DNA of 64,000 bases, taken from contig CAWAMS010000004.1 in the NCBI GenBank assembly GCA_963783245.1, positions 310,001 to 374,000 on the forward strand, read 5' to 3'. Shown here piece after piece: positions 45,248 through 53,939 of the stretch (the first letter of the stretch is position 1; each line of letters opens with the position of its first letter). A program made the translations under genes and the position numbers. This DNA is from Bog-473 sp963783245. Its GTDB lineage: Bacteria; Actinomycetota; Acidimicrobiia; Acidimicrobiales; RAAP-2. Below the pieces are notes generated by a model. The model was given only the letters and a program-made list of their open reading frames with translations, was not told the origin of the DNA and ran no database searches.

Positions 45248-46501
45248 GTGGTAGCTGTCGAGGATCCGACGGGTGGGTCCGTACCTGCGCATGTCCCCGC
45301 CGACCGGGTCCTCGAGTGGACGCCGGAGACCAACCCGGAGATGCCGAACGATCCGTGGGCGGCGTACGAGAAGCTGCGTGAGGTGGCGCCCGGCGTGTTT
45401 TGGTCGCCGGGGTCGATGGACGGCAAAGGGGTGTGGTTCGCAACTTCGTACGAGCTCTGTCGAGAGGTGCTCCAGGAGCACAAGCGGTTCACGACCACGA
45501 TGGATTTCGCTCCCGGTATCAATAACGCGTGGCCGCGGCGGCTGATCCCGCTCGAGCTCGACCCTCCGGACCATCAGCGGTACCGGTCTCTCCTGACGCC
45601 GCTGTTCGCCCCCGCTGCTATCGACAGGCTGGAGGCTGGCATCGTGGCCACGGCCACGGAGCTCATCGACGACGTCGTCGACGACGGCCACTGTGACTTC
45701 ATGTCCCAGTTCGCGAGTCTGCTCCCGGGCACAGTCTTCATCCAGCTCCTCGGTCTCGATCCCTCCGAACGCGACCGGTGTACCGGCTGGGTGGAGACGT
45801 TCCTCCGCAGCGGTACTGCCCCGGAACGGCAACAGGTTGGGATCGACATCCAGGAGCTCTTGGTCGGCTACATCGAGGCCAAGCGGGCCGATCCGGGCCC
45901 TGACCTGGTGTCCCAGCTGACCTTGGCGAGGGTGAACGGGGAGCTCATCGAGGACGAGTACATCCAGGATATGTGCTTCCTCCTGTTTCTCGCCGGTCTC
46001 GACACTGTCGGGTCGGGTCTGGGTCACATGTTTCGCTACTTGGGCGAGCATGAAGAGAAGCGCCGGGAACTGATCGCGAGGCCGGAGCTCATTCCCGAGG
46101 CGATCGAAGAATTGCTCCGGTGGAACTCCTTCGTCAACGTCTCCCGCACGGTGCGGGTCGACACCGAACTCGGTGGGGTTCCCATGAAGAAAGGCGACCA
46201 CATCCACGTCGTCCTGGTGCTTGCCGACCGCGATGACTCCGTCTTCGACGCCCCGCAAGACGTCAACTTCGAGCGCAGCCAGAACCCCCACTTGGCCTTT
46301 TCGGCCGGTGTCCACCGCTGTGTCGGCTCCCACCTTGCCCGCCGCGAGCTTCGAGTGGCGATTGAGCAGTGGCTCGCCCGTGTACCCGATTTCCATGTCC
46401 CCACCGGTGCCCAGATCAGATACAGCCCGTACGCGCACTTCACCATCGAGCATCTTCCTCTCGAGTGGTCCACCACATCGTCGCGACGCCGCACGAGGTA
46501 A
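45248..46501 (+). CDS. cytochrome P450
   Basis: 417 residues. Heme-binding FSAGVHRCVGSHLA has the ligand C358, the I-helix reads LFLAGLDTVGSGL (acid-alcohol pair D-T), and the ERR triad region LLRWNSFVNVSRTVR is present. GTG 45248 with gggggag upstream is preferred to the longer reading from 45197. Monooxygenase; substrate unknown. Followed by a mycofactocin-type SDR, which fits hydroxylation then alcohol oxidation. Confidence 0.93.
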   Translation: MVAVEDPTGGSVPAHVPADRVLEWTPETNPEMPNDPWAAYEKLREVAPGVFWSPGSMDGKGVWFATSYELCREVLQEHKRFTTTMDFAPGINNAWPRRLIPLELDPPDHQRYRSLLTPLFAPAAIDRLEAGIVATATELIDDVVDDGHCDFMSQFASLLPGTVFIQLLGLDPSERDRCTGWVETFLRSGTAPERQQVGIDIQELLVGYIEAKRADPGPDLVSQLTLARVNGELIEDEYIQDMCFLLFLAGLDTVGSGLGHMFRYLGEHEEKRRELIARPELIPEAIEELLRWNSFVNVSRTVRVDTELGGVPMKKGDHIHVVLVLADRDDSVFDAPQDVNFERSQNPHLAFSAGVHRCVGSHLARRELRVAIEQWLARVPDFHVPTGAQIRYSPYAHFTIEHLPLEWSTTSSRRRTR

Positions 46502-46506
46502 CGGGC

Positions 46507-46545
46507 GCGCCGTGGGCCGCGCCGTGGGCCGTCGGCCCGTGGGCC
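46507..46545. repeat. short tandem repeat with hairpins just after the P450 stop
   Basis: gcgccgtgggcc occurs twice (46507-46518, 46519-46530), then a variant to 46545. gggcc-gtc-ggccc forms a tight hairpin. It starts 5 bases after the stop codon, so it may act as a terminator. Confidence 0.75.
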
Positions 46546-46673
46546 AGTGACGGACCTTGACAATGAATTATTGATCTGGTTCACTCTCGTCCGAGTACCG
46601 CATAGACAAGTGCTTTTCACACATTCCGACATACGCCTACCGCGCTATGTCCACTCTGCCGGGGGGTCAGCAC

Positions 46674-47534
46674 ATGTCGGGTCGCATGGAAGGCAAGGTC
46701 GTCTTCGTGACTGGAGCCGCCCGTGGGCAGGGGCGCAGCCACGCACTGCGGCTCGCCGAAGAGGGCGCAGACATCATCGCCGTGGATCTGTGCGAGCAGA
46801 TCGCCTCGAATCCTTATCCGCTCTCCACACCCGAGGACCTGGCGCAGACTGTGAAGGGTATCGAGGCGCTCGATCGGCGTGTCGTGGCGCGCCAAGGCGA
46901 CGTGCGGGATCGGGTTCGGCTCCAGACTGTTCTCGAAGAGGGCATCGCCGAGTTGGGACATCTCGATGTTCTCGTCGCCAACGCCGGAATCCTTCCCATG
47001 GGGGGTACTGACAGTCGTTCGGCGTTCATCGATGCGGTGGACGTCGACTACGTCGGCGTGATCAATTCGGTGGCCGTCGCCCTCCCGCACCTGACGGCTG
47101 GTTCGTCTATCGTCGTTACCGGCTCGACCGGTGCGCTCATGCCCAAGACCGTTGACAATCCGGCCTTGGGTTCCGGCGGAACCGGGTACGGTTTCGCGAA
47201 GCGTCAGGTGGTGGCCTATGTCGAGGCTCTCGCACTCCAGGTAGCGCCGCACATGATTCGTGTCAACGCCGTTCACCCCACGAATTGCAATACGCGTCTG
47301 CTGCACAACCAATGGATGTACAACATATTCCGGCCCGACCTCGACGCCCCGACCCGGGAAGACGTGGAGTCTGCGTTCGTCGCCTTCCAGGCCATGCCCA
47401 TCCCGTACGTCGAGCCGGTCGACATCTCGAACCTGGTTCTGTTCCTGGCGTCGGACGAGTCCCGATATGTGACGGGACAGCAGATCTGCGTTGATGGAGG
47501 CTCGCTGTTGAAGTGGCCCAACGGGCCGAAATAA
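46674..47534 (+). CDS. mycofactocin-dependent-type SDR oxidoreductase
   Basis: 286 residues from ATG 46674 (ggggggt upstream). The segments VTGAARGQGRSHALRLAEEG and AVDLCEQIASNPYPLSTPED are hallmarks of the SDR subfamily with tightly held NAD that depends on the redox cofactor mycofactocin (carveol dehydrogenase-like). GYGFAKRQV carries the catalytic Tyr and Lys, and VTGQQICVDGGSLL closes the fold. Likely oxidises the alcohol formed by a nearby P450. Mycofactocin synthesis genes are not in this window. Confidence 0.9.
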   Translation: MSGRMEGKVVFVTGAARGQGRSHALRLAEEGADIIAVDLCEQIASNPYPLSTPEDLAQTVKGIEALDRRVVARQGDVRDRVRLQTVLEEGIAELGHLDVLVANAGILPMGGTDSRSAFIDAVDVDYVGVINSVAVALPHLTAGSSIVVTGSTGALMPKTVDNPALGSGGTGYGFAKRQVVAYVEALALQVAPHMIRVNAVHPTNCNTRLLHNQWMYNIFRPDLDAPTREDVESAFVAFQAMPIPYVEPVDISNLVLFLASDESRYVTGQQICVDGGSLLKWPNGPK

Positions 47535-47615
47535 GCCCGACGGCCCGAAAAGAAGCCCAACGGGCCGAAAGAAGCCCGACGGGCCGAAGAAGCCCAACGG
47601 GCCGAAAGAAGCCCG
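47521..47615. repeat. five tandem 18-20-base units, each a mini-hairpin, between convergent genes
   Basis: Units at 47521, 47540, 47560, 47579 and 47597, typified by acgggccgaaagaagcccg. In most units cgggc pairs with gcccg around an A-rich loop, so the array can fold as serial hairpins. It begins inside the last codons of the SDR gene and ends 19 bases before the P450 stop on the other strand. Probably a two-way terminator or a repeat element at the gene end. Confidence 0.85.
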
Positions 47616-47633
47616 ACGCGAGAGCGAGACAGT

Positions 47634-48875
47634 TCAGCCCGGTTGGAAGACGAGCGGAAGCGCCACGATGCTCGATTTGTTGATGGCCGGCTTCCAGCGG
47701 ATCTCAAAGCCGGGTTCCAGCTCGAATTCGGGGATGCGATGGAAGAACTCCTCCAGGGCGACTCGCATCTCGAGCCGGGCTTGGTGGATGCCGAGGCAGC
47801 GGTGCACGCCGAGCCCGAACGCCAGGTGACGATTGATCGGGCGGTCCAGGTGCGCCACGTTCGGGTCGGCGAACTCGTCAGGATCGCGCGAGCCCCCGGC
47901 CAGGGACAGCGCGAACAGATCCCCTTTCTTGAACGCGATCCCGCTGATCTCGCCGTCCTTGTGGGCCACCCGGCTCATGTAGTGGTTCGTGTTGATGCGG
48001 AGCATCTCTTCGATGGCCCCGTCCGGGATCCGGCGAGTTGCGGCCAAGGTCCGGCGATCCTCGGCATGGGTAGCGAGGTGGTGCATCGCCATGGCGATGG
48101 CGCTCGAGGTGGTGTCGGTCCCGGCGCTGTAGAGGAAGGTCAGGATGTTGATGATGTCCGCGTCGTCGACGGGTTCGTCGTCCATACGGGCTTCGATGAG
48201 TACCGAGGCGATGTCGTCACCGGGCTGGCGATGCCGTTCCTCGACGATGGTGGTCATGATCGCGAAGATCTTTTCGGACAGATCGGCCCTGTACTTCGTG
48301 GCGGCCTCGACGCCGTCTGTCATCGCAACTCGGATATGGCCGTAGGTCGCGTCGAATGATATCTGCGCGAACTCCTGGGAACGATCGGCGGGCAAGCCGA
48401 GTTGCGTGCAGAAACGCCAGACCGGAAGCACCTGGGCGTACTCGGCGACGAACTCGCAGCGACCTTTTGGAGCGATGAGGTCGAGCCGTTCGCGTGCGAT
48501 CTCGCGGTACACGGGCTCGAGAGCTGCGACACGCTTGGGGGCGAACAGCGGGAGCATCAGCTGGCGCCACTTCAACAGCTCCGGCGGGTCCAGGGAGTTC
48601 GGGATGTTCGGGTGCGGGTTTGGTATGCGGGGGATTGTCCCGACCTGGCCGAAGGTGTCGGCATCCTGCAATGCCTCGCGAACCTCCTTGTAGCGGGTGA
48701 GTACCCAGAAACCGCCGTGCAAAGGGCTGAACAGGACCGGCCGGTCCTGGTGCTCGACCGGCAGCATTTGGGGGCAGCGTTCCAGGGTGTCACCGGTCAG
48801 CAGGTTGTACTCGACGACGAGCTCGTCTGGCACGTGATCGGGCACCTGTGCGAGGTGGGACAGATCAGATGACAT
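47634..48875 (-). CDS. cytochrome P450
   Basis: 413 residues. Heme motif FGLGVHRCLGIHQA with ligand C360; I-helix FLYSAGTDTTSSAIAMAM with the TT pair; RVAHKDGEISGIAFKKGD follows the ERR region. Resembles the CYP families seen in terpene and steroid catabolism, but I do not assign a number. It starts 10 bases before the end of the upstream CaiB gene region on the same strand and is probably co-transcribed with it. Confidence 0.93.
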   Translation of the reverse strand: MSSDLSHLAQVPDHVPDELVVEYNLLTGDTLERCPQMLPVEHQDRPVLFSPLHGGFWVLTRYKEVREALQDADTFGQVGTIPRIPNPHPNIPNSLDPPELLKWRQLMLPLFAPKRVAALEPVYREIARERLDLIAPKGRCEFVAEYAQVLPVWRFCTQLGLPADRSQEFAQISFDATYGHIRVAMTDGVEAATKYRADLSEKIFAIMTTIVEERHRQPGDDIASVLIEARMDDEPVDDADIINILTFLYSAGTDTTSSAIAMAMHHLATHAEDRRTLAATRRIPDGAIEEMLRINTNHYMSRVAHKDGEISGIAFKKGDLFALSLAGGSRDPDEFADPNVAHLDRPINRHLAFGLGVHRCLGIHQARLEMRVALEEFFHRIPEFELEPGFEIRWKPAINKSSIVALPLVFQPG

Positions 48876-48884
48876 CGCCGGGCC

Positions 48885-50102
48885 CTACAGGATCGCGCCC
48901 TTGATCTTGAGCTCGAGGAGCTCGTCCATGTCGAGACCGAGCTCGCCGAGGACCTCGTCGGTGTGCTCGCCGTGGTCGGGACCCCGGGTCAGGTCGGGCG
49001 GGGTCTCGTCGAACTGGATGGGGGAGGCGATCATCTTGAACATCGTGCCCGATTTGGCTTCGACCTCGCGGACGTAGCCGTTCGCGATCGCCTGGGGGTC
49101 GACGAGCAGTTCGGCCGCGTTCTGCACCGGTGCCCAGACCCCCTTGGCGGCCTCCAGGATGGACTTCCACTCTTCGAATGTCTTCTTGGCGAAGAGATCG
49201 TCGAGAATGCCGACGCAGGCCGCAGCGTTGTCCCGGCGGGCCTGGGCGTCGATGAAACGGGGATCGTGTTCGAGCTCGGGCGCGCCGAGGAGGCCGACGA
49301 GGTCGCCCCAGTAGCGGTCGGATTCCAGCATGACGAGGGAGAGGAAGCGCCCGTCTGAGGTCTTGTACATGCCGACGATGGGATTGGGGGTCTCCGTGCG
49401 GTCCCGCATGGGCATCCGGGTCATGCCGAAGAGCCCGGCAGCCATGGATGAGGCGGCGGTGGCCCACATGGCCGTGCCGAGCAGGGAGTTGTCGACGATG
49501 GACCCCTCGCCGGTGCGCTCGCGGTGGAACAGGGCGGCCGAAATCCCACCGGCGATCGTGAGGCCGCCGATGACATCGCCGAACGCCGGTCCCGGCTGGG
49601 CGATCGGGTAGCCGGCGTCGGGGTCCGAGATGATGTCCGCCGGGCCGCCCCGACCCCAGAACGTGCACCCGTCGTAGCCGCCGCGTTCTGCGTCCGGGCC
49701 GCGCTGGCCCTGGCCCGAACCGCGCACGTAGATGATCTTGGGGTTGACGGCCCGGACGTCCTCGACGTCGATGCCCAGCTTGCGGCGGGCCTGGGGCCGG
49801 AAATTGGTGAGGAACACGTCGGCCGTGGCACAGAGCTTGAGCAGCAGCTCCCGGCCTTCGGGCGTCCGCATGTCGATGCCGACGCTGCGCTTGCCCCGGT
49901 TCGGGAGCTCCATCATGTGCGCGATACCGCCGGGTCCGGTCGGGACGAGGCCCATCGCGGCCAGGCCACGTTGAGGGTCGCCGCTCTCGGGGTGCTCGAT
50001 CTTGATGACGTCGGCACCCCATTCGGCGAGTACCGCCCCGGCCACCGGCACATACGTCCAGGAGGCCACTTCGACGACGCGGATCCCATCCATGATTCCC
50101 AT
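48885..50102 (-). CDS. CaiB/BaiF class III CoA-transferase family protein
   Basis: 405 residues, intact. MDGIRVVEVASWTYVPVAGA is the N-terminal dinucleotide-like fold region, and GDVIGGLTIAGGISAALFHR follows the catalytic Asp area. KKTFEEWKSILEAAKG is conserved in the family. Start ATG 50102 or the in-frame ATG 9 bases later. Moves CoA to an organic acid. It lies between an SDR and a P450, all on the minus strand. Confidence 0.9.
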   Translation of the reverse strand: MGIMDGIRVVEVASWTYVPVAGAVLAEWGADVIKIEHPESGDPQRGLAAMGLVPTGPGGIAHMMELPNRGKRSVGIDMRTPEGRELLLKLCATADVFLTNFRPQARRKLGIDVEDVRAVNPKIIYVRGSGQGQRGPDAERGGYDGCTFWGRGGPADIISDPDAGYPIAQPGPAFGDVIGGLTIAGGISAALFHRERTGEGSIVDNSLLGTAMWATAASSMAAGLFGMTRMPMRDRTETPNPIVGMYKTSDGRFLSLVMLESDRYWGDLVGLLGAPELEHDPRFIDAQARRDNAAACVGILDDLFAKKTFEEWKSILEAAKGVWAPVQNAAELLVDPQAIANGYVREVEAKSGTMFKMIASPIQFDETPPDLTRGPDHGEHTDEVLGELGLDMDELLELKIKGAIL

Positions 50103-50118
50103 AACTGGTTCTTCCCTC

Positions 50119-50166
50119 TGACTCGGTTCGTGACTCGGTTGGTGACTCGGTGTGTGGCTCGGTTGG
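50119..50166. repeat. four tandem 12-base units between SDR stop and CaiB start
   Basis: tgactcggttcg, tgactcggttgg, tgactcggtgtg and tggctcggttgg in exact 12-base register, filling the gap between the minus-strand SDR stop (50174) and the CaiB start (50102). It lies in the transcribed leader of CaiB. Confidence 0.85.
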
Positions 50167-50173
50167 TGGCTGT

Positions 50174-51050
50174 TCAGTTGTTCGGTCTGCTACGTCGCGG
50201 TGCGGGTGCCCGGCGAGCCGCGGCTTGGGCAGCGGCTCCGGCGAAAATCGCCGGATCAATGTTGCCGGTCATGATGGCACCCATCGTGCCCCCGTCCGTG
50301 ATCAGGTTCTCACCGGTGACGAAGGAGGCGGCGCGGCTGTTGAGGAAGAGCAGCGGATATGCCTGCTCGGCGGGTGTGGCGCGCCGACCCAGGGGCACGG
50401 GGAAGCTCTCCATGAATTCCTTTCCCATGTGCGCCTCGAAATCGGGCATCATCGGCGTTTGCGTCGGCCCGGGGCTGATCGAGTTGACCCGGATCCCCTT
50501 GTCCGCCCAGGCGTACGACGCCCACAGCGTCCACACGATGAGGGCCTCCTTCGACGGGGCATAGCCGCCGGCGATCTCGTCAGGGTGCTCGTCGCACCCA
50601 GGTGCGCCCGGCCGCGAAGCCGGTGGTCGTCACGAGGGGCATCCATTTTGCGATGTTGGCCATCCAGCCGATGCCTGCGGTCGACGAGATACTGGCGATC
50701 GCGCTGCCGGGTGGCATATGCGGCACCACGAGCTCGGCCAGGAGCCGGGCCGACAAGAAGTTCACCGTCATCACGTCGTCGTCGGGGAAGATCGAACCGG
50801 CGCGCCCGGCGCAATAGAACAACGCGTTGATCTCGCCGTCGATGGAGGCCACGGTCTGCGAGACGGCGTCCGGGTCGCGCAGATCGGTGCCGTAGTACCC
50901 GGCCACGTCGATCGGGGGCTCCTTGAGGTCGATCACATGGACCTCCGCCCCCAGCGCCGACAACTCTGTGACGGCGGCCGCCCCCATTCCGGCCCCACCG
51001 CCCCCGGCGACGACAACTCGAGATCCCTCGTAGTCCCAGATCGACGCCAT
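50174..51050 (-). CDS. short-chain dehydrogenase/reductase (one frameshift)
   Basis: ATG 51050 (MASIWDYEGSRVVVAGGGGA) follows gggggaagg. Up to about 50600 the frame shows GTDLRDPDAVSQTVASIDGE and ASISSTAGIGWMANI; one base is then skipped (one C too many in a ccc run on the plus strand) to give DEIAGGYAPSKEALIVWTLW with the catalytic Tyr and Lys, RVNSISPGPTQTPMMPDF and FVTGENLITDGG. About 291 residues. Oxidoreductase of the 3-alpha-hydroxysteroid dehydrogenase-like type, judging from the split, short-loop pattern. Confidence 0.82.
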
Positions 51051-51145
51051 TGCCTTCCCCCTCGCTCGGCCGGCCTCCGGGCCGGTCATGATGCTTATCC
51101 ATCCTCCGGCACGCGCGTCAAGGCGTGGACGGGTATCTCCGGCAG

Positions 51146-52335
51146 CTAGCGGGGCAGCCCCAGGCCGTGCTCGGCCAGGATGTTGCGGTTGATCTCCGTC
51201 GTGCCTCCGGCGATGGTGCTCTGGCGCGAGGAGGCCAGATTCTTGCCCCAGCGTCCACCGAGGGCCTCGAGCCCGAGCAGATCGACGGCCAGCTCGGCCA
51301 GCGCCTGCTCAATCTGCGACCACATCAGCTTGGCGATCGAGCCCATCATGGCCGACGGCTGGCGACCCGCTCCGATGGCCTGGAGCTCCCGCGTGGTCGT
51401 CCACCCCATGGTGGCGATCCGGGCGTAGATCGCCATGAGGCGGTCCCGGATAACCGGGTCGCTCATGGCCGGAAGGCCCTTGGCGTCGTCCATCAGACGG
51501 TTGAGTCGGTCGCGCAAGCTCAGATGCAGCCTCGCCACTCCGGCCCGCTCGTAACTCAGCGTGGTCATGGCGACCCTCCACCCCTCGTTGAGATTGCCCA
51601 GGAGGTTGGCCTTGGGGACGACGACGTCGGTGAAGAAGAGCTCGGAGAAGGTCAGGTCACCCGCCATGGTGCGCAGTGGGCGGACCTCGACCCCGGGTGT
51701 CTTCATGTCGACCAGGAGGGTGCTGATGCCCTTGTGCTTGGGGGCCTCAGGGTCGGTGCGCACGTAGAGCTGGCACCAGTCGGCGTGCCGGCCCAGGCTG
51801 TTCCAGGTCTTCTGGCCGTTCACCACGAAGGTGTCGCCGTCGATCCGGGCCGACGTCCGCAGCGAAGCGAGGTCCGAACCGGCGTCGGGCTCCGACATGC
51901 CCTGGCTCCAGATTTCGTCCCCCCGGAGCATGGGGGCGAGATAACGCGCCTTCTGCTCTTCGGTGCCCACGGCCATGATCGCGGGAGCGATGTTGGAGAC
52001 GCCGATCACGTTCACCGCGCCCGGGGCCCCGGCCGCCGCCATGACCTCGAGCCATGCCAGCTGCTCGGCGATGGTGGCTGCCCGGCCACCGTGCTCCACC
52101 GGCCATGCCGGTGCCGCCCAGCCTGCATCGGCCATCGTGCGGTTCCACTCCCGCATGATCTCGAACGTCTCCGCCTCTTCCAGTCCTCCGCCCTCGGCGG
52201 CGGCCACCACGGCCGGGGTCAGGTTGTCCTCGAGCCAGGCCGAGAACTCCGCACGAAACGCTGCGGCCTCGTCGTCCGGGTCGCCGCGCCCGGGTCGCCG
52301 CTCACCGGGTCGCTGCGCACCGGGTCGCCGCTCAC
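51146..52335 (-). CDS. acyl-CoA dehydrogenase family protein (frame broken inside an N-terminal repeat)
   Basis: From about residue 25 it is a complete dehydrogenase: SQGMSEPDAGSDLASLRTS, GQKTWNSLGRHADWCQLYVR, ELFFTDVVVPKANLLGNLNE and the C-terminal STIAGGTTEINRNILAE. The main frame has no usable start near the expected place. A GTG at 52335 overlaps the ferredoxin stop (GTGA) but is in another frame; the four-copy repeat at 52276-52334 has one unit of 14 instead of 15 bases, which accounts exactly for the mismatch. Probably acts on CoA esters made in the adjacent pathway, with the ferredoxin gene in the same operon. Confidence 0.83.
52276..52334. repeat. four tandem units (15, 15, 15 and 14 bases) at the ferredoxin/dehydrogenase junction
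   Basis: Units begin ccgggtcg at 52276, 52290, 52305 and 52320. Three spacings are 14, 15 and 15. A 15-base unit keeps the reading frame (repeating Ser-Gly-Asp-Pro-Val-like residues), while the 14-base unit breaks it. Confidence 0.85.
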
Positions 52336-52529
52336 TCGCCTTCCACCAGGCTGATGCAGGTCTCAGGGCAGTTCTCCGCCGCCAGCCGCGCCTGGCTCTC
52401 GAGCCCCTCGGGCACCTCGGGAGTAAGGACGACGCTGTGGCCCTCGTCGTCGCTGTCGAACAGCTCGGGGGCGAGCGAGTAGCACCGCCCATGACCGGTG
52501 CAACGCTGGGCATCCAAGACGATCTTCAC
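52332..52529 (-). CDS. [3Fe-4S]-type ferredoxin
   Basis: 65 residues from GTG 52529 (VKIVLDAQRCTGHGRC); an upstream ATG at 52589 would add 20 Gly/Ala-rich residues that do not look conserved. Ligands: C-T-G-H-G-R-C with His in the second position, and C in AENCPETCI. Same class as the ferredoxin at 44840. Its stop overlaps the start of the acyl-CoA dehydrogenase. A likely P450 electron donor, although no P450 is adjacent (nearest is at 47634). Confidence 0.82.
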   Translation of the reverse strand: MKIVLDAQRCTGHGRCYSLAPELFDSDDEGHSVVLTPEVPEGLESQARLAAENCPETCISLVEGE

Positions 52530-52711
52530 GAAGCGGGAGTGTATATCCGGGCCGGCGACGGCACCCGAGCCGGCCGGGCCGGCCGTCATTTGGTCGCGCC
52601 CTCGACCTGCCTGGCCGGTCGGACCAGCAGTAGACCACCTGTCGACCGGCCGATCTCCCCTGGTAATCTGCTTGGTGAGCGCCGAAGGCGCCGCACCAGA
52701 GAGGACCTGCC

Positions 52712-53891
52712 ATGCCTGACGCCGTTATCGTTTCTGCCTGCCGGACCGCCATTGGAACCGCCCGGAAGGGAACCCTGGCCGAAACGGAGCCCAACGTGCT
52801 CGGTCGGGCCGTGGTGGACGAGTCGATCCAGCGCACCGGCATCGCCGCCTAAGGACATCGACGGACTGAACCTGGCCGAATCGATGTACGGAGGCGGTGT
52901 GCTCGCCCGCTACATCGCCCTCGAGGCCGGACTGACCAACGTGGCGGGCACCGCCCTCAATCGTCACTGCGCCGCCGGCCTTTCGGCTGTCGAAACGGCC
53001 GCAGCATCGATCATGGCCGGCATGGACGAGGTGATCATCGCCGGTGGCGTGCAGTCCATGTCGAACGGGCCGATGGAGAAGAAGCGCATCGTCGGCACGC
53101 AGGACTGGGTCGACTGGATGTCCCCCTCGCACCCGGATTCACCCGAGGCGCCTTCCCGCGACATGTCGATCACCGTGGGCTGGAACACCGCGCAGATCGC
53201 CGGAATCAGCCGCGAAGAGATGGATGCCTGGGCGCTGCGTTCGCACGAGAACGCGATCGCTGCCATTGACGAGGGCCGTTTCGCCAAGGAGATCGTGCCC
53301 ATCAAGGTCACGACCAGCGACGGGTCCAACGTGGTCTTCGAGGTCGACGAGCACCCCCGTCGGGGCAGCACGCTGGAGAAGCTGGCCAGCCTCAAGGTCC
53401 TCCACCCCGAGATCCCGGACTTCTCGATCACGGCAGGCAACTCGTCGGGCATGAACGACGCCGCTGCGGCGCTGACCCTGACCTCCGACGGCTTTGCCGC
53501 AGCGCACGATCTGACGCCCCTGGCCACCGTGCGCTCATGGGCCTCCATCGGCGTGACCCCTTACGAGAACGGCATCGCGCCGACGATCGCCATTCCCAAG
53601 GCGCTCGCCCGTGCCGGCGTCGATATCTCCGACGTCGCCCTGTGGGAGATCAACGAAGCCTTCGCCAGCGTGCCGATTGCGGCCTGCAAAATCCTGGGCA
53701 TCGACCCGGATCTGGTGAACATCTCGGGGAGCGGCTGCAGCCTGGGCCACCCGATCGCCGCCAGCGGGGCCCGCATGCTCACCACCCTCATCTATGACCT
53801 CCAGCGTCGCGGTGGTGGCATCGGTGTCGCCACCATGTGCGCCGGTGGTGGCATGGGTGGCGCCCTGGTGATCGAGGTACCTTCCGCCTGA
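52712..53891 (+). CDS. thiolase (acetyl-CoA C-acyltransferase), one frameshift
   Basis: ATG 52712 gives DAVIVSACRTAIGTARKG. A one-base skip near 52853 (a T that creates a TAA stop) connects to KDIDGLNLAESMYGGGVLA. The nucleophilic Cys is about residue 86 in LNRHCAAGLSAVE; WEINEAFASVPIA, SGCSLGHPIAASGARM and MCAGGGMGGA carry the remaining catalytic His and Cys. About 393 residues. Cleaves a 3-oxoacyl-CoA with CoA, the last beta-oxidation step. It is the only thiolase in the window. Confidence 0.88.
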
Positions 53892-53939
53892 TCCGCAGCC
53901 GGCAGCCGCAGCTGCCCTTGGGTGCCGGTCGTCGAGGGC

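Noticed and set aside
45143..46453. 436-codon minus-strand frame opposite the first P450
   Set aside because: The plus strand has heme and I-helix motifs; the antisense frame is open only because of codon bias.
48865..50259. 464-codon minus-strand frame overlapping the CaiB gene in another frame
   Set aside because: Arg/Pro/His-rich shadow; the overlapping frame has the complete CoA-transferase.
52845..52860. cctaagg at the thiolase break as a homing-endonuclease or rRNA-like site
   Set aside because: Seven bases only; it is produced by the single extra T that breaks the thiolase frame.
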